DNA of 34,309 nt from an uncultured Gammaproteobacteria bacterium (GTDB taxonomy: Bacteria > Pseudomonadota > Gammaproteobacteria > PS1 > Pseudothioglobaceae): positions 1-34,309 of the forward strand of contig CAJXOB010000012.1 of NCBI GenBank assembly GCA_913057955.1, read 5' to 3'. Positions 7,961-17,139 of this stretch are shown here, one piece after another (within the stretch, counting starts at the first letter, position 1; every line of letters starts with the position of its first letter). The translations under genes and the position numbers were made by a program. The notes under the pieces were generated by a model. The model was not told the origin of the DNA. It saw only the letters and a list, made by a program, of their open reading frames with translations, and did not search any database.

Positions 7961-7998
7961 GCTTGATTTTTTTATGCGCCAAGGGATCAATATAAATC

Positions 7999-9003
7999 TT
8001 AGACTTTAAAGCCTTTTTGCATCCAGTAGTTATTGATTTCGTAAACGGTGCCGATGAGGCCCATGTTTTTCTTTTTAGACAGGTACACCGGAATATCTTC
8101 AAGAACTGGCTGGAGTCTTCCTTTACTCTCAAAGCTTTTTTGGAAGTCACTTTCAATAAATAGATCTAAAAAATTTCTAACTAGGTCGCTTGTAATATAA
8201 ACGCCGCCTAAAGCGCCAACTGTTAACGCCATACTCCCCGCGACTGAGCCAAAAATTTTACAAAACATTTGAATCGTTTCATCAGCAATTGGGTCAGCTC
8301 CAGCATTAACTGCAGCGGCAGTTATCTCAGAGGGTGTTGTATATATTCTGTCTTTACCATTGATTTGGCAAAGCGCCTCATATAGATTCATAATTCCAGG
8401 GCCAGATAGAATCCTCTCTACGGCAACATGGCCAAACTTTTTAGCGAGTAACGTTAATATTTCATATTCAATACTAGTGTTTGGTGCAAAATCCGAGTGA
8501 CCACCTTCACCTGCAATTGGAAGCCAGCCCGAAGGAGACATGATTAACCCACAAACACCAAGCCCCGTTCCTGGGCCTATAACCAACCTTAATTTTTCTG
8601 GTTCAACAATACCTTTATTTAAAGTAATAACTTCGCTATCAGTAAGAGTTGTGGTTGCAAATGCTTGGGCTGTAAAATCATTAATCCATTTAATGGTCAC
8701 TCCATTTAAAGTTTTAGCGACATCTGACTTGTTTATAGTCCAGTGGTTATTAGCAAGCTTAAAAACATCTAAATGAACCGTACCAGCAGTAGCAAAGCAT
8801 GCTGAAACAATGTCAAGCTCTAAAAACGAAGAGATGTAAAAACTGATTGCGCTCTGAATGTTATCAAAATCTTCACATTTAAGACTCTGAATGTTTTCGA
8901 TGTCTGACGAGCCAGGAGCCACAAGAGCAAACCTTGCATTAGTTGCGCCTATATCACCAACCAAATTATAAGACTGCTTGCTGATGGTTACAGTCTCCAG
9001 CAA
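7999..9003 (-). CDS. glk: Glucokinase (Glk family)
   Basis: Phosphorylates free cytosolic glucose with ATP. The 334-residue product fits the Glk family (PF02685) rather than the ROK family. The phosphate-binding motif GDIGATNAR spans residues 16-24. The catalytic aspartate is D109 in WINDFTAQAFA, and GPGTGLGVC and GEGGHSDFAP form the glucose site. The longest in-frame start is TTG at 9001-9003, four bases after the cupin gene, without a clear ribosome binding site; the exact start is uncertain. It is the last gene of the gnd-zwf-pgl-cupin-glk unit. It would phosphorylate the glucose released by the nearby GH13 and GH1 glucosidases. Confidence 0.94.
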   Translation of the reverse strand: MLETVTISKQSYNLVGDIGATNARFALVAPGSSDIENIQSLKCEDFDNIQSAISFYISSFLELDIVSACFATAGTVHLDVFKLANNHWTINKSDVAKTLNGVTIKWINDFTAQAFATTTLTDSEVITLNKGIVEPEKLRLVIGPGTGLGVCGLIMSPSGWLPIAGEGGHSDFAPNTSIEYEILTLLAKKFGHVAVERILSGPGIMNLYEALCQINGKDRIYTTPSEITAAAVNAGADPIADETIQMFCKIFGSVAGSMALTVGALGGVYITSDLVRNFLDLFIESDFQKSFESKGRLQPVLEDIPVYLSKKKNMGLIGTVYEINNYWMQKGFKV

Positions 9004-9006
9004 TAG

Positions 9007-9342
9007 TTAGGTTTTGTAAACATTTTCTCGATCTCCATCAAATATACAAACCATATACAAATCACCTTCGCACGTATTATGAACGCGATGAAAAACGCCG
9101 TCCTCAATTAGAACCATATCACCACCCTCGATTAGTATAGTCTTATCATCAAGATCCATTTTTCCACTTCCACTCATAATCATGTAAACCTCTTCTTTGC
9201 CAACATGGTTATGACCCTTTGTTGATTTACCAGAATGAAGCGTTGTTGAGCTTATGACAAAGTTTTTTAGGGAGGTATTGTCCTTAAGAATATAAGTTTC
9301 ATTATCTTTAACAACTTCACCATCTATATTATTAATTTTCAT
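9007..9342 (-). CDS. Small single-domain cupin protein
   Basis: A 111-residue cupin. Motif 1 supplies H44 and H46 (GHNH) and E50 or E51. Motif 2 (GGDMVLIEDGVFHRVHN) supplies H85. These form a complete 3-His/1-Glu metal site. The family is too broad to name a reaction. It lies between pgl and glk, four bases from glk and 94 bases from pgl. A sugar-phosphate or sugar role such as isomerase, epimerase or mutarotase is therefore plausible but unproven. The 9343-9436 gap holds no clear terminator and only a weak TAATAT element. Confidence 0.8.
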   Translation of the reverse strand: MKINNIDGEVVKDNETYILKDNTSLKNFVISSTTLHSGKSTKGHNHVGKEEVYMIMSGSGKMDLDDKTILIEGGDMVLIEDGVFHRVHNTCEGDLYMVCIFDGDRENVYKT

Positions 9343-9436
9343 AAGTATATTTAATTGATTCTAAAAGAGCTATATTATCCATTGCTTTTTTAAGAAAATA
9401 AAGCACATTAAATCAGATTACAAAAAATAAAATAAT

Positions 9437-10156
9437 CTATGGACTCCAGTAAATGCTCAGCCCACTTTTTAAAAACTTGTAGATTGGCATTTTGCTTGAA
9501 TCTTTATATTCCATTGCACTTTCCAGAGTATGGAGCTTACTGGAGCCATTCAGATGTAGAAAGACATTTTTAGCGTCCATAATTACTTTTGCAGTAAGAC
9601 TTAAACGCTCATAAGGTGCAGTTTTTGGGGACGTTGAAATTAAGTAATTTGGGTTATTTAAGTCCATACCATCAGCAAGCTCATCCGAGCACGGGAAAAG
9701 TGAAGCAGTATGTCCATCAGATCCCATTCCTAAAACGACAACATCAAAAGGCAGTGTAAAATTTCCCAGCAATACTTCAGTTTGTTTTTGCCCTTCTTTG
9801 GCAGTATTGGAATCGTTTTTAAGCGGAGTAAAATTAACCTTGCTCGCATTATTTTTGATAAAGTGTGTTCTCACTAGTAACTCGTTACTGTCAGCGCTCT
9901 TAGGCTCGACCCATCGATCATCAACCAGTGTTAAATCAACTTTAGTCCAATCTATGCTTAATCGAGAAAACTCTTCAAATAGCTGGACAGGAGTGCTCCC
10001 ACCAGACACAGCCATACTTGCACGGCCCCTTTTTTTGATTGCTGCAGCAAGTATTTCACCAATGCTATTACACAAATCTACCGCTAAAGATTCACTACTG
10101 TTCGTGCTATAAAAACTAACAGTGTCTGGCAAATAATGGGTTTTACTGCTATTCAT
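9437..10156 (-). CDS. pgl: 6-Phosphogluconolactonase
   Basis: Hydrolyses 6-phosphogluconolactone, the second step of the oxidative pentose phosphate pathway. It has the DevB-type motifs VSGGSTP, VDDRWVEP and LGMGSDGHTASLFP. The chosen ATG (10154-10156) has AGGTGG just upstream and overlaps the zwf stop by 8 bases, giving 239 residues. An upstream in-frame start at 10192 would add 12 residues and a 44-base overlap with zwf, which seems less likely. It is translationally linked to zwf. Confidence 0.93.
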   Translation of the reverse strand: MNSSKTHYLPDTVSFYSTNSSESLAVDLCNSIGEILAAAIKKRGRASMAVSGGSTPVQLFEEFSRLSIDWTKVDLTLVDDRWVEPKSADSNELLVRTHFIKNNASKVNFTPLKNDSNTAKEGQKQTEVLLGNFTLPFDVVVLGMGSDGHTASLFPCSDELADGMDLNNPNYLISTSPKTAPYERLSLTAKVIMDAKNVFLHLNGSSKLHTLESAMEYKDSSKMPIYKFLKSGLSIYWSP

Positions 10157-11618
10157 ACCACCTATGCCCATCACTCTGGATAAGTAATTCACTCTCTCTT
10201 GGGCCGTTCGAGCCTGCGGGATAACAATACAACTCTTGATCTGATTTTTTGTGAGACTCTAAAGCGTTGTCACACCACTGCCAGGCTAGCTCAACCTCCT
10301 CTTTACAGAGAAATAAGCTTTGGTCGCCCTGCAATATGTCCATCAACAAACTCTGATAGCCACTGGGAATATTTAATAGTTTCTGAGTTTTTATGAAGTC
10401 TAGGCTCATAGGGTCAGACCTTAAGCCTTTATTATTATCAACACCATGAGGTTTAGTATAGACCTCCAGAGAAATGCTTTCAGTAGGATGCAAACTAATG
10501 ACCAGTGTGTTGCCTTTTAATTTTTCACGCTTTTGATCAAAAATATAGTGGCCATCGGATTTAAATTGAACGACGATTTGAGTCGTTTTACTGGCCATTC
10601 GCTTCCCAGTTCTTAGATAAAAAGGAACTCCAGACCAGCGCCAATTTTGTATTTCAGCCTTGATGCTTACAAAGGTTTCAGTTCCGCTTGCATTTTGTGC
10701 ATTTTTCTCATTAGTATAGCCCGGCACTTTAGTGCCTAAAATTTCACCATCTGCATACTGAGCGGTAACAAAGTTTTTTTCAATTTCAGCCTCGCCAAGA
10801 GGCTTTAAAGACTCTAAAACTTTCACTTTCTCAGAGCGAATACCTTGATCATTAAGTCGATTAGGAGGCTCCATTGCAATCAGACAAAGAAGCTGGAGGA
10901 TGTGGCTTTGGACCATGTCTTTCATTTGCCCTACACCATCAAAGTAGCCCCAGCGATCTTCAATTCCAACAGACTCGGCAGCTGTAATTTCAATAGACTC
11001 AATACCCTTGTTGCTCCATTGACTTGAGAATAGAGAGTTTGCAAACCTTAAGGCTATAAGATTTTGTACAGTCTCCTTTCCAAGGTAGTGATCAATTCTA
11101 TAAATCTGTGACTCAGTAAAGTGCTTTAATAATTTTGAATTTATTTCTTTTGAAGACTCAAGGTCATACCCAATAGGCTTTTCAACAACGATTCGGCTCA
11201 AAGAAGTTAAAATATTAATACTGTTTAAGCCATCACATACCTGCTCAAAAAGGCTAGGTGAAATTGCTAGATAATAAGCAATTGGCTTACTCCACCCCTT
11301 TAGGCTTTGCTCTAAATTTGGATAACTCTCTGGCCTCTGCAAATCACAACAGCAGTAATCAAGGCGACCTAATAACTTAGTACAGACATCATCGTCTAAA
11401 TACTCTGAAGCCACGAAAGAGTTAAGCGCGCCCAAGATTTTCTTTTGAAACTGTTCTTTTGTAAGATCTTGGCGAGCAACACCAAGAATTTTCAATTCAT
11501 CGCTAAGCATGTTTTCACGCTCGAGATAGTACCAAGCAGGAATCAGCTTGTGTAAAGACAAATCGCCCAGGGCGCCAAACAGAACAAAACTAGTGATATT
11601 TTCAGGCGATTTAGACAT
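10149..11618 (-). CDS. zwf: Glucose-6-phosphate 1-dehydrogenase
   Basis: Oxidises glucose 6-phosphate to the lactone with reduction of NADP. The 489-residue length is standard. The coenzyme motif is GALGDLS at 15-21, EKP is at 146-148, the substrate motif RIDHYLGKE is at 174-182, and the catalytic base is H239 in DMVQSH. It lies 24 bases after gnd and overlaps pgl. The ATG lacks a strong ribosome binding site. Confidence 0.97.
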   Translation of the reverse strand: MSKSPENITSFVLFGALGDLSLHKLIPAWYYLERENMLSDELKILGVARQDLTKEQFQKKILGALNSFVASEYLDDDVCTKLLGRLDYCCCDLQRPESYPNLEQSLKGWSKPIAYYLAISPSLFEQVCDGLNSINILTSLSRIVVEKPIGYDLESSKEINSKLLKHFTESQIYRIDHYLGKETVQNLIALRFANSLFSSQWSNKGIESIEITAAESVGIEDRWGYFDGVGQMKDMVQSHILQLLCLIAMEPPNRLNDQGIRSEKVKVLESLKPLGEAEIEKNFVTAQYADGEILGTKVPGYTNEKNAQNASGTETFVSIKAEIQNWRWSGVPFYLRTGKRMASKTTQIVVQFKSDGHYIFDQKREKLKGNTLVISLHPTESISLEVYTKPHGVDNNKGLRSDPMSLDFIKTQKLLNIPSGYQSLLMDILQGDQSLFLCKEEVELAWQWCDNALESHKKSDQELYCYPAGSNGPRESELLIQSDGHRWYE

Positions 11619-11642
11619 AATTTTAATTGGTAGCCATTAAAG

Positions 11643-13073
11643 TCATTTGTCTTTAGAGATCCATTCCGTATGAAAAAATTCACCTGAATTTCCATCTAGA
11701 CGCTCGTAGGTGTGAGCGCCAAAATAATCGCGCTGCGCTTGAAGTAAGTTGGCGGGTAATCTCTCTGTTCTATAACCATCAAAATATGAAAGGGAAGATG
11801 TCATTGCAGGTATTGGGATGCCATGACTAATTGCCATTGAGCAAACTCCGCGCCAGCCACCTTGTGATTTGTTGATCTTATCTTTGAAAAAAGGATCTAA
11901 CAATAAATTTTGTAACTCCGAATTAGTGTCGTACGCATCTTTTATTTTAGTTAGGAAGGCCGATCGAATGATGCAGCCACCTCGCCACATAAGTGCAATA
12001 CCGCCGTAGTTAAGATTCCAATTGAACTCTTTAGCAGCCTTTGTAAGTAAGGCATAACCTTGAGCATAAGAAACGATTTTTGAGGCATACAAAGCGTCAT
12101 GAATGTCATTAAGTGCTTGCTCCCTATCCCCTACAAATTCTAGGCTTGGCCCGCTCAACAGTTTCGATGCCTTAGTGCGCTCTTGCTTAATGGATGAAAG
12201 GTAGCGTGAAAACACCGCCTCTCCAATTAGCGTTAGAGGCGTGCCAAGCTCAAGGGCAACCGTTGCGGTCCATTTACCAGTTCCTTTTTGGCCCGCAGTG
12301 TCTAAAATATTATCAACAAGATAAGTGCCGTCTTTATCTTTAAATTTAAGTATGTCTGCAGTTATTTCTATTAAGTAACTATTTAACTCACCCTCGTTCC
12401 AATCTTTAAAGACTTTATGCATTTCATCATTAGACATCCCTAAGACATCCTTCATGATCTGATAAGCCTCACAAATAAGCTGCATATCGCCATATTCAAT
12501 ACCGTTATGAACCATCTTAACAAAATGGCCGGAACCGCCTTCTCCTATCCAATCGCAACAGGGTTCGTTATTTTCAACTTTAGCGGATATTGATTGAAAG
12601 ATACCCTTTACCTCAGGCCAAGCAGAAACTGAGCCTCCTGGCATGATTGAAGGACCCTTTAAGGCACCCTCTTCGCCTCCAGAAACGCCAGCACCAATAA
12701 ATTGAAAGCCCTTGTCTTCTAGCTCTTTAGTTCTTCTAATAGTGTCGGGGTAATGAGAGTTGCCACCATCAATAATGATGTCACCTTTGTCAATAAGAGG
12801 AATAAGTTTATTAATGTAATCATCCACAACGGTTCCAGCAACAACCATCAGCATAATTTTTCTTGGCTTCTTGATAGAATCAACAAAGTCATTGAGATCA
12901 GAAAAACCTAAGATATTGTTCTTTTTAGAACGGTTATTTACTAAATTATCTATTTGTGGGGACGTGCGATTATGAACAGAGACTCTGTAGCCATTACTCT
13001 CCATATTCAAAGCAAGACTAGATCCCATTACACCTAGCCCTATTAGGCCAATATCCGAATGCAGTTTATTCAT
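11643..13073 (-). CDS. gnd: 6-Phosphogluconate dehydrogenase (decarboxylating)
   Basis: Converts 6-phosphogluconate to ribulose 5-phosphate, CO2 and NADPH. The 476-residue product is the long, dimeric form. The nucleotide fold GLIGLGVMGS is at 9-18, and NRT (35-37) is typical of NADP preference. The substrate motif SGGEEGALKGPSIMPGG is at 131-147. The catalytic residues are K186 and E193, with H189 and N190 in between. It is the first gene of the glucose operon; a candidate promoter with a repeat element lies at 13124-13163. No edd or eda is found here, so in this window the route is oxidative pentose phosphate rather than Entner-Doudoroff. Confidence 0.97.
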   Translation of the reverse strand: MNKLHSDIGLIGLGVMGSSLALNMESNGYRVSVHNRTSPQIDNLVNNRSKKNNILGFSDLNDFVDSIKKPRKIMLMVVAGTVVDDYINKLIPLIDKGDIIIDGGNSHYPDTIRRTKELEDKGFQFIGAGVSGGEEGALKGPSIMPGGSVSAWPEVKGIFQSISAKVENNEPCCDWIGEGGSGHFVKMVHNGIEYGDMQLICEAYQIMKDVLGMSNDEMHKVFKDWNEGELNSYLIEITADILKFKDKDGTYLVDNILDTAGQKGTGKWTATVALELGTPLTLIGEAVFSRYLSSIKQERTKASKLLSGPSLEFVGDREQALNDIHDALYASKIVSYAQGYALLTKAAKEFNWNLNYGGIALMWRGGCIIRSAFLTKIKDAYDTNSELQNLLLDPFFKDKINKSQGGWRGVCSMAISHGIPIPAMTSSLSYFDGYRTERLPANLLQAQRDYFGAHTYERLDGNSGEFFHTEWISKDK

Positions 13074-13123
13074 AAAATCGCTAAAAAATATTTAAAGTAG
13101 AATGCAAAAACTTTCTAAATTTT

Positions 13124-13163
13124 AAACTATGAGATTTTTTAATTTGTGTCAAAGTGTCACAAT
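13124..13163 (-). promoter_or_regulatory. Candidate promoter and repeat element upstream of gnd
   Basis: On the minus strand TTGACA (13147-13152) is followed 17 bases later by the weak -10 TAGTTT (13124-13129). The -35 lies inside an element at 13143-13163 with outer TTGTG/CACAA arms and a TTTGACACAA unit. Closely similar elements lie before two of the sugar-binding-protein genes (27098-27118 and 33501-33521). Confidence 0.42.
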
Positions 13164-13227
13164 TTATTACCTTTAAGACTACTTTTATAAGCTATCTTTA
13201 GTTATTTTATCTACCTAGCAAGTCAAT

Positions 13228-14310
13228 TCATTCATAAATAGATAAACCATCTTCATTGAATACGTGAATATTTTCAGATTGCGCACCGAGGCAAACATCA
13301 TCAGAAACATTAAAGCTAAGTTTAATATCCACTTTAATACAAAGCAATTCTTGCTGCGGAATTCGAATATAGATTAAATTGTATTCTCCTAAATATTCAA
13401 TTATTTCCACGCTGCCATTAAACAAGCAATCTCTCTGTGAAACAACAGTCAAATTCTCAGGCCTAATTCCTAGGCTTAAGCCTTGGTCACACTTTACATT
13501 TTGAAACGAAAAATAACTGTCTATTACCTTATCTAAAATATTTAATTTGCATCCTTTTTTATTCACTTCAACAACTTTAGCATCAATAAAATTCATTTTA
13601 GGAGAGCCTATAAAACCAGCAATAAATTTATTTACCGGCTTAAAATATAATTCCATAGGTGTTCCATATTGTTCCACAACTCCTTCATTTAAAACTACTA
13701 TTTTTTCTGCCAAAGTTAGCGCTTCAACTTGATCATGAGTTACATAAACCATAGTTGCCGAAATTGATTGATGAAGTTTTGCCAACTCAATTCTAGTGTT
13801 AACTCTTAATCCTGCGTCCAAATTCGAAAGTGGCTCATCAAAAAGGAAAACTTTTGGCTCTCTAACCATGGCTCTTGCAATGGCAACTCTTTGTCGCTGA
13901 CCGCCCGAAAGCTGCTTGGGTAATTTATTTAACTGATCAGAAAGCTCTAAAGCGCTAGCAACTTGACTGACTTTAGTCTTTATTAGATCTTTATTAAGCT
14001 TTGCAATCTTAAGTCCAAAAGCAATATTCTCAAAAACACTTAAGTGAGGATATAAAGCGTATGACTGAAAAACCATAGCAACATCTCTCTTAGCTGGTTC
14101 AATATCATTTACAACCTTTCCATCAATCAATACATTACCATTAGTGATCTTCTCAAGTCCGGCAATCATTCTAAGCATCGTTGACTTTCCACAACCTGAA
14201 GGGCCAACTATAACAACAAACTCTCCAGACTTAATTTCAATATTGACGCCCTTAATAACATCAATTTCACCATATTTTTTTGTTAGATTATCAAGCTTTA
14301 TAGATGACAT
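13228..14310 (-). CDS. aglK: Alpha-glucoside ABC transporter ATPase (MalK/AglK type)
   Basis: A 360-residue ATPase of the CUT1 family. Walker A GPSGCGKST is at 36-44, Q-loop Q82, signature LSGGQ at 134-138, Walker B VFLFDE at 154-159 with catalytic E159, and H-loop H192. A C-terminal TOBE/regulatory part (about 235-360) follows. It starts 2 bases after the glucosidase gene and is the last gene of the aglE-F-G-A-K unit. CUT1 ATPases can serve more than one permease pair, and two close paralogues lie nearby, so exchange is possible. No clear terminator is seen in 13074-13227. Confidence 0.9.
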   Translation of the reverse strand: MSSIKLDNLTKKYGEIDVIKGVNIEIKSGEFVVIVGPSGCGKSTMLRMIAGLEKITNGNVLIDGKVVNDIEPAKRDVAMVFQSYALYPHLSVFENIAFGLKIAKLNKDLIKTKVSQVASALELSDQLNKLPKQLSGGQRQRVAIARAMVREPKVFLFDEPLSNLDAGLRVNTRIELAKLHQSISATMVYVTHDQVEALTLAEKIVVLNEGVVEQYGTPMELYFKPVNKFIAGFIGSPKMNFIDAKVVEVNKKGCKLNILDKVIDSYFSFQNVKCDQGLSLGIRPENLTVVSQRDCLFNGSVEIIEYLGEYNLIYIRIPQQELLCIKVDIKLSFNVSDDVCLGAQSENIHVFNEDGLSIYE

Positions 14311-14312
14311 AA

Positions 14313-15977
14313 TTAATCCTTAATAGTTGACTTCAAAATCGCAAAGCCATATGGCCCTAATTCGAGACTATCTTTTTGTAAAGTGTATTCTTGACCTAAC
14401 AATTCATCATAAACATATTCATTAAGTTGGCCATAAATATTTTTTGAATCGCTCAAATTAAAGATACAAAGTGAGGATACATCCTTTAAATTCCTTTCAA
14501 AAACAACTAAATTATTATTTGATTTTTTTAAAGTAAGGTCGCCTCTTTGAAGTGAGGGGTTTAATTTTCTTTTATTAATCCAATATTTGTATTGACTTAA
14601 AGTACTGTTATCATTGTTTTTCTGAAGATTGACAGACAACTTTCCATGATCCGCTTGAACTGGCAACCATGGCTTAAAGTCAGAAAAACCATAATATTTA
14701 TGCGAATTTTTCCAGGGCATTGGCGTCCTACAGCCATCCCTTCCGAAAAAATCTGGCCAAAATTGAATGCCATATGGATCCCTTAGGTCCTCAAAAGATA
14801 TTTCACTTTGAAGCAAGCCAATCTCTTCACCCTGATACAGGCAAACTGACCCCTTCAAACACAGCAATAAATTGAGCGCCATGATTGTAAACTGAGATTT
14901 ATACGATTCATTGTATTGCCAGCGAGATAAGTGCCTCTCAACATCATGATTTGAGTATGAATTACAGAACCAAGCGCCTGAAGAATATACACTTATGGTC
15001 TCTATATAATTTTTGATTTTACTTGCACTCAATTGCCCTCCAAGCAGATCAAAACCATAACACATATTAAGGTACTTGTTTGATGAAGTGTATTGTTCCA
15101 TTAATTTAAAACTTTTAATTCCGTCTTCTCCAAGCTCTCCTAGAGTCATTAGACCTTCATATTTGTCAAGTTGATTTCTAATTTTTTCAAAAAAATCGAG
15201 AGACTCTGGTTGGCTTTTGTCGTAGAGGTGGTCTTGCATCCCATAGGGGTTTATTTTTGGGACTGTTAGAGGCTGAGAGTCATTAGCGAAAAGTGGATTA
15301 TTTCGTAATAACTGATCATGAAAGTAAAAATTTACTGTGTCGAGTCTAAAACCATCTACTCCCCGTTTAGACCAAAAATCTATTACATCTAATTGCTCTA
15401 TCTGAACATCCGGGCAATGAAAATTTAGATCAGGCTGTGTTGTCAAAAAATTATGTAAATAGTATTGATTCCTTGACTCAGACCATTGCCATGCGCCTCC
15501 TCCAAATAAACTTAGCCAATTATTTGGAGCTGAACCGTCTTCCTGAGCATCAGCCCAAACATACCAGTCAGATTTAGAATTATTTTTAGAGGATGATGAC
15601 TCTATAAACCATTCGTGTTGGTCGGATGTGTGACTTAGAACCAGATCAATAATCACCTTAATTTTTAGCTTATGAGCTTTCACTATTAACTCATCAAAAT
15701 CGTTCATATCACCAAACAATAAATCAATCGCCTTATGATCTTTAACGTCATACCCCATATCAAGCATTGGGGACTCAAAGAATGGAGTCAGCCAAATCGC
15801 ATCAACACCTATTGATTTGACATAGTCAAGCTTATTAATGATGCCTCTTAAGTCACCAATACCGTCATTATTTGAATCGTAAAAAGAACGGCAATAGATT
15901 TGATATATTACACAACCCTTCCACCATTCATTTATGGCGCTAACTTCAACAATCTTAATATTGTTATCTTTAAACAA
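14313..15977 (-). CDS. aglA: GH13 alpha-glucosidase (AglA type)
   Basis: A cytoplasmic glycoside hydrolase family 13 enzyme, expected to split imported sucrose, trehalose or maltose-like alpha-glucosides to glucose. Taking the TTG at 15975-15977 as start, which has AAGGAG seven bases upstream, gives 554 residues with no signal peptide. The first conserved block is WWKGCVIYQIYCRSF. The catalytic triad is nucleophile D213 (GFRLDTVNF), acid E281 (TLGELGEDG) and D345 (SNHDVERHLSRW). The longer frame starting at 16007 would only re-read the end of the permease gene. The gene follows aglG by 4 bases. The narrow substrate range cannot be fixed from sequence. Confidence 0.92.
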   Translation of the reverse strand: MFKDNNIKIVEVSAINEWWKGCVIYQIYCRSFYDSNNDGIGDLRGIINKLDYVKSIGVDAIWLTPFFESPMLDMGYDVKDHKAIDLLFGDMNDFDELIVKAHKLKIKVIIDLVLSHTSDQHEWFIESSSSKNNSKSDWYVWADAQEDGSAPNNWLSLFGGGAWQWSESRNQYYLHNFLTTQPDLNFHCPDVQIEQLDVIDFWSKRGVDGFRLDTVNFYFHDQLLRNNPLFANDSQPLTVPKINPYGMQDHLYDKSQPESLDFFEKIRNQLDKYEGLMTLGELGEDGIKSFKLMEQYTSSNKYLNMCYGFDLLGGQLSASKIKNYIETISVYSSGAWFCNSYSNHDVERHLSRWQYNESYKSQFTIMALNLLLCLKGSVCLYQGEEIGLLQSEISFEDLRDPYGIQFWPDFFGRDGCRTPMPWKNSHKYYGFSDFKPWLPVQADHGKLSVNLQKNNDNSTLSQYKYWINKRKLNPSLQRGDLTLKKSNNNLVVFERNLKDVSSLCIFNLSDSKNIYGQLNEYVYDELLGQEYTLQKDSLELGPYGFAILKSTIKD

Positions 15978-15981
15978 TTTA

Positions 15982-17139
15982 TTACTCCTTGACTGAGCCT
16001 GCAACAAGGCCTTTTACAAAATATTTTTGAAGCCCTAAAAAAACAAGCAAAGGGACAATTATCGTAACAAATGCGCTTGCTGTTAATATTTGATAGTCGC
16101 CACCATAAGTTCCCATCAATTGTCTTAATTTAGTTGTCATTACTACTTGGTCCGAGGAGGACCCTAAAAAAACTATAGACACTAGCAAGTCATTCCAAAC
16201 CCAGAGAAACTGAAAGATAGCAAAAGAAGCAAGAGCTGGGAGGGATAACGGAAGCACAAGTTGACTAAATATTTGAAAGTGAGAAGCACCTTCTACACGC
16301 GCTGACTCAATTATCTCTTTAGGAATTCCTACCATATAATTCCTCAACAAATAAATTGCTAGTGGGAGCGCAAAAGCAGTATGTGCAAGCCAAACGCCAG
16401 GATAAGACTTAGCTGAAATATTTAAAAAAGCTCCGATTGAGCTATAAAGACTCAGCAATGGAATTAATGACATCTGAAGAGGAACTACTAACAAACCAAC
16501 AATGACTATAAATAACATTTTTCGCCCAGGAAAATCCATCCATGAAAACGCATAAGACGCAAAAGCTGCAAGGAGTATAGGAATAATTGTGGCTGGGATT
16601 GTAACAGTAAGAGTATTTAAAAATGCCTTCCCTAGTCCTTCAGAAAATAACACGTAATCATAATTATCAAATGAAAAATTAGGCTCAACTAAAACATTTA
16701 TAAAGACTCTTTTGCCATTTTTATGACTAAACGAGTTTTCAGATGTCCAGCGATAACTTCCATTTTCATTAATCATTAATTCTGAAGAGTCTTTGAGCTT
16801 TATAAAAGTACTCGCTTTATTGTCTAAAAAATTATTAAAACTGTCACCAAAATTAATAACTTTAGTGCTTTTGTTGCTCAGAAGTTCTCCACTAATAACA
16901 TACTTGCCATCTATTAATTCTTGTAAATTAGCCTCCCCCAATCTCACCCTTTTATTTTGTGAACTACTACTTAATGAGCTCCACCAACCTGTTGAACTAA
17001 TTTCGTCAGCAGAGCGAAAAGAGCTAACAAATAATCCTAGTGTAGGAAATGTCCAAGCAACCACCAAAATAATCAATAAAAAGTGGGTTAGTAGGCGCAA
17101 TGGTGACGCTAAATACAAGCCTTTTAAACGAGTCATCAT
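15982..17139 (-). CDS. aglG: Alpha-glucoside ABC transporter permease (AglG/MalG type)
   Basis: A 385-residue inner-membrane permease. One N-terminal helix (about 17-37) is followed by a periplasmic stretch of about 120 residues (roughly 40-170) and then the usual five-helix permease core. The EAA loop is EIIESARVEGASHFQIF. MalG-type permeases without the insert are about 280 residues; the insert is a feature I associate with AglG. It starts with an ATG that overlaps the aglF stop by four bases and has GAGGAG five bases upstream. It would pair with AglF and AglK. Confidence 0.92.
   Translation of the reverse strand: MMTRLKGLYLASPLRLLTHFLLIILVVAWTFPTLGLFVSSFRSADEISSTGWWSSLSSSSQNKRVRLGEANLQELIDGKYVISGELLSNKSTKVINFGDSFNNFLDNKASTFIKLKDSSELMINENGSYRWTSENSFSHKNGKRVFINVLVEPNFSFDNYDYVLFSEGLGKAFLNTLTVTIPATIIPILLAAFASYAFSWMDFPGRKMLFIVIVGLLVVPLQMSLIPLLSLYSSIGAFLNISAKSYPGVWLAHTAFALPLAIYLLRNYMVGIPKEIIESARVEGASHFQIFSQLVLPLSLPALASFAIFQFLWVWNDLLVSIVFLGSSSDQVVMTTKLRQLMGTYGGDYQILTASAFVTIIVPLLVFLGLQKYFVKGLVAGSVKE

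Noticed and set aside
7961-7998. A terminator for cbiX in the cbiX/glk gap
   Set aside because: There is a seven-T run but no stem before it longer than the AAGCTT self-complement.
13143-13163. A HexR site upstream of gnd/zwf
   Set aside because: HexR sites have a TGTAAT...ATTACA core as I know it; this element is TTGTG...CACAA and does not fit.
15978-16007. An earlier TTG start for the GH13 gene that overlaps aglG
   Set aside because: The extra residues are only a frame-shifted reading of the aglG end; the TTG at 15975-15977 has AAGGAG at ideal spacing.
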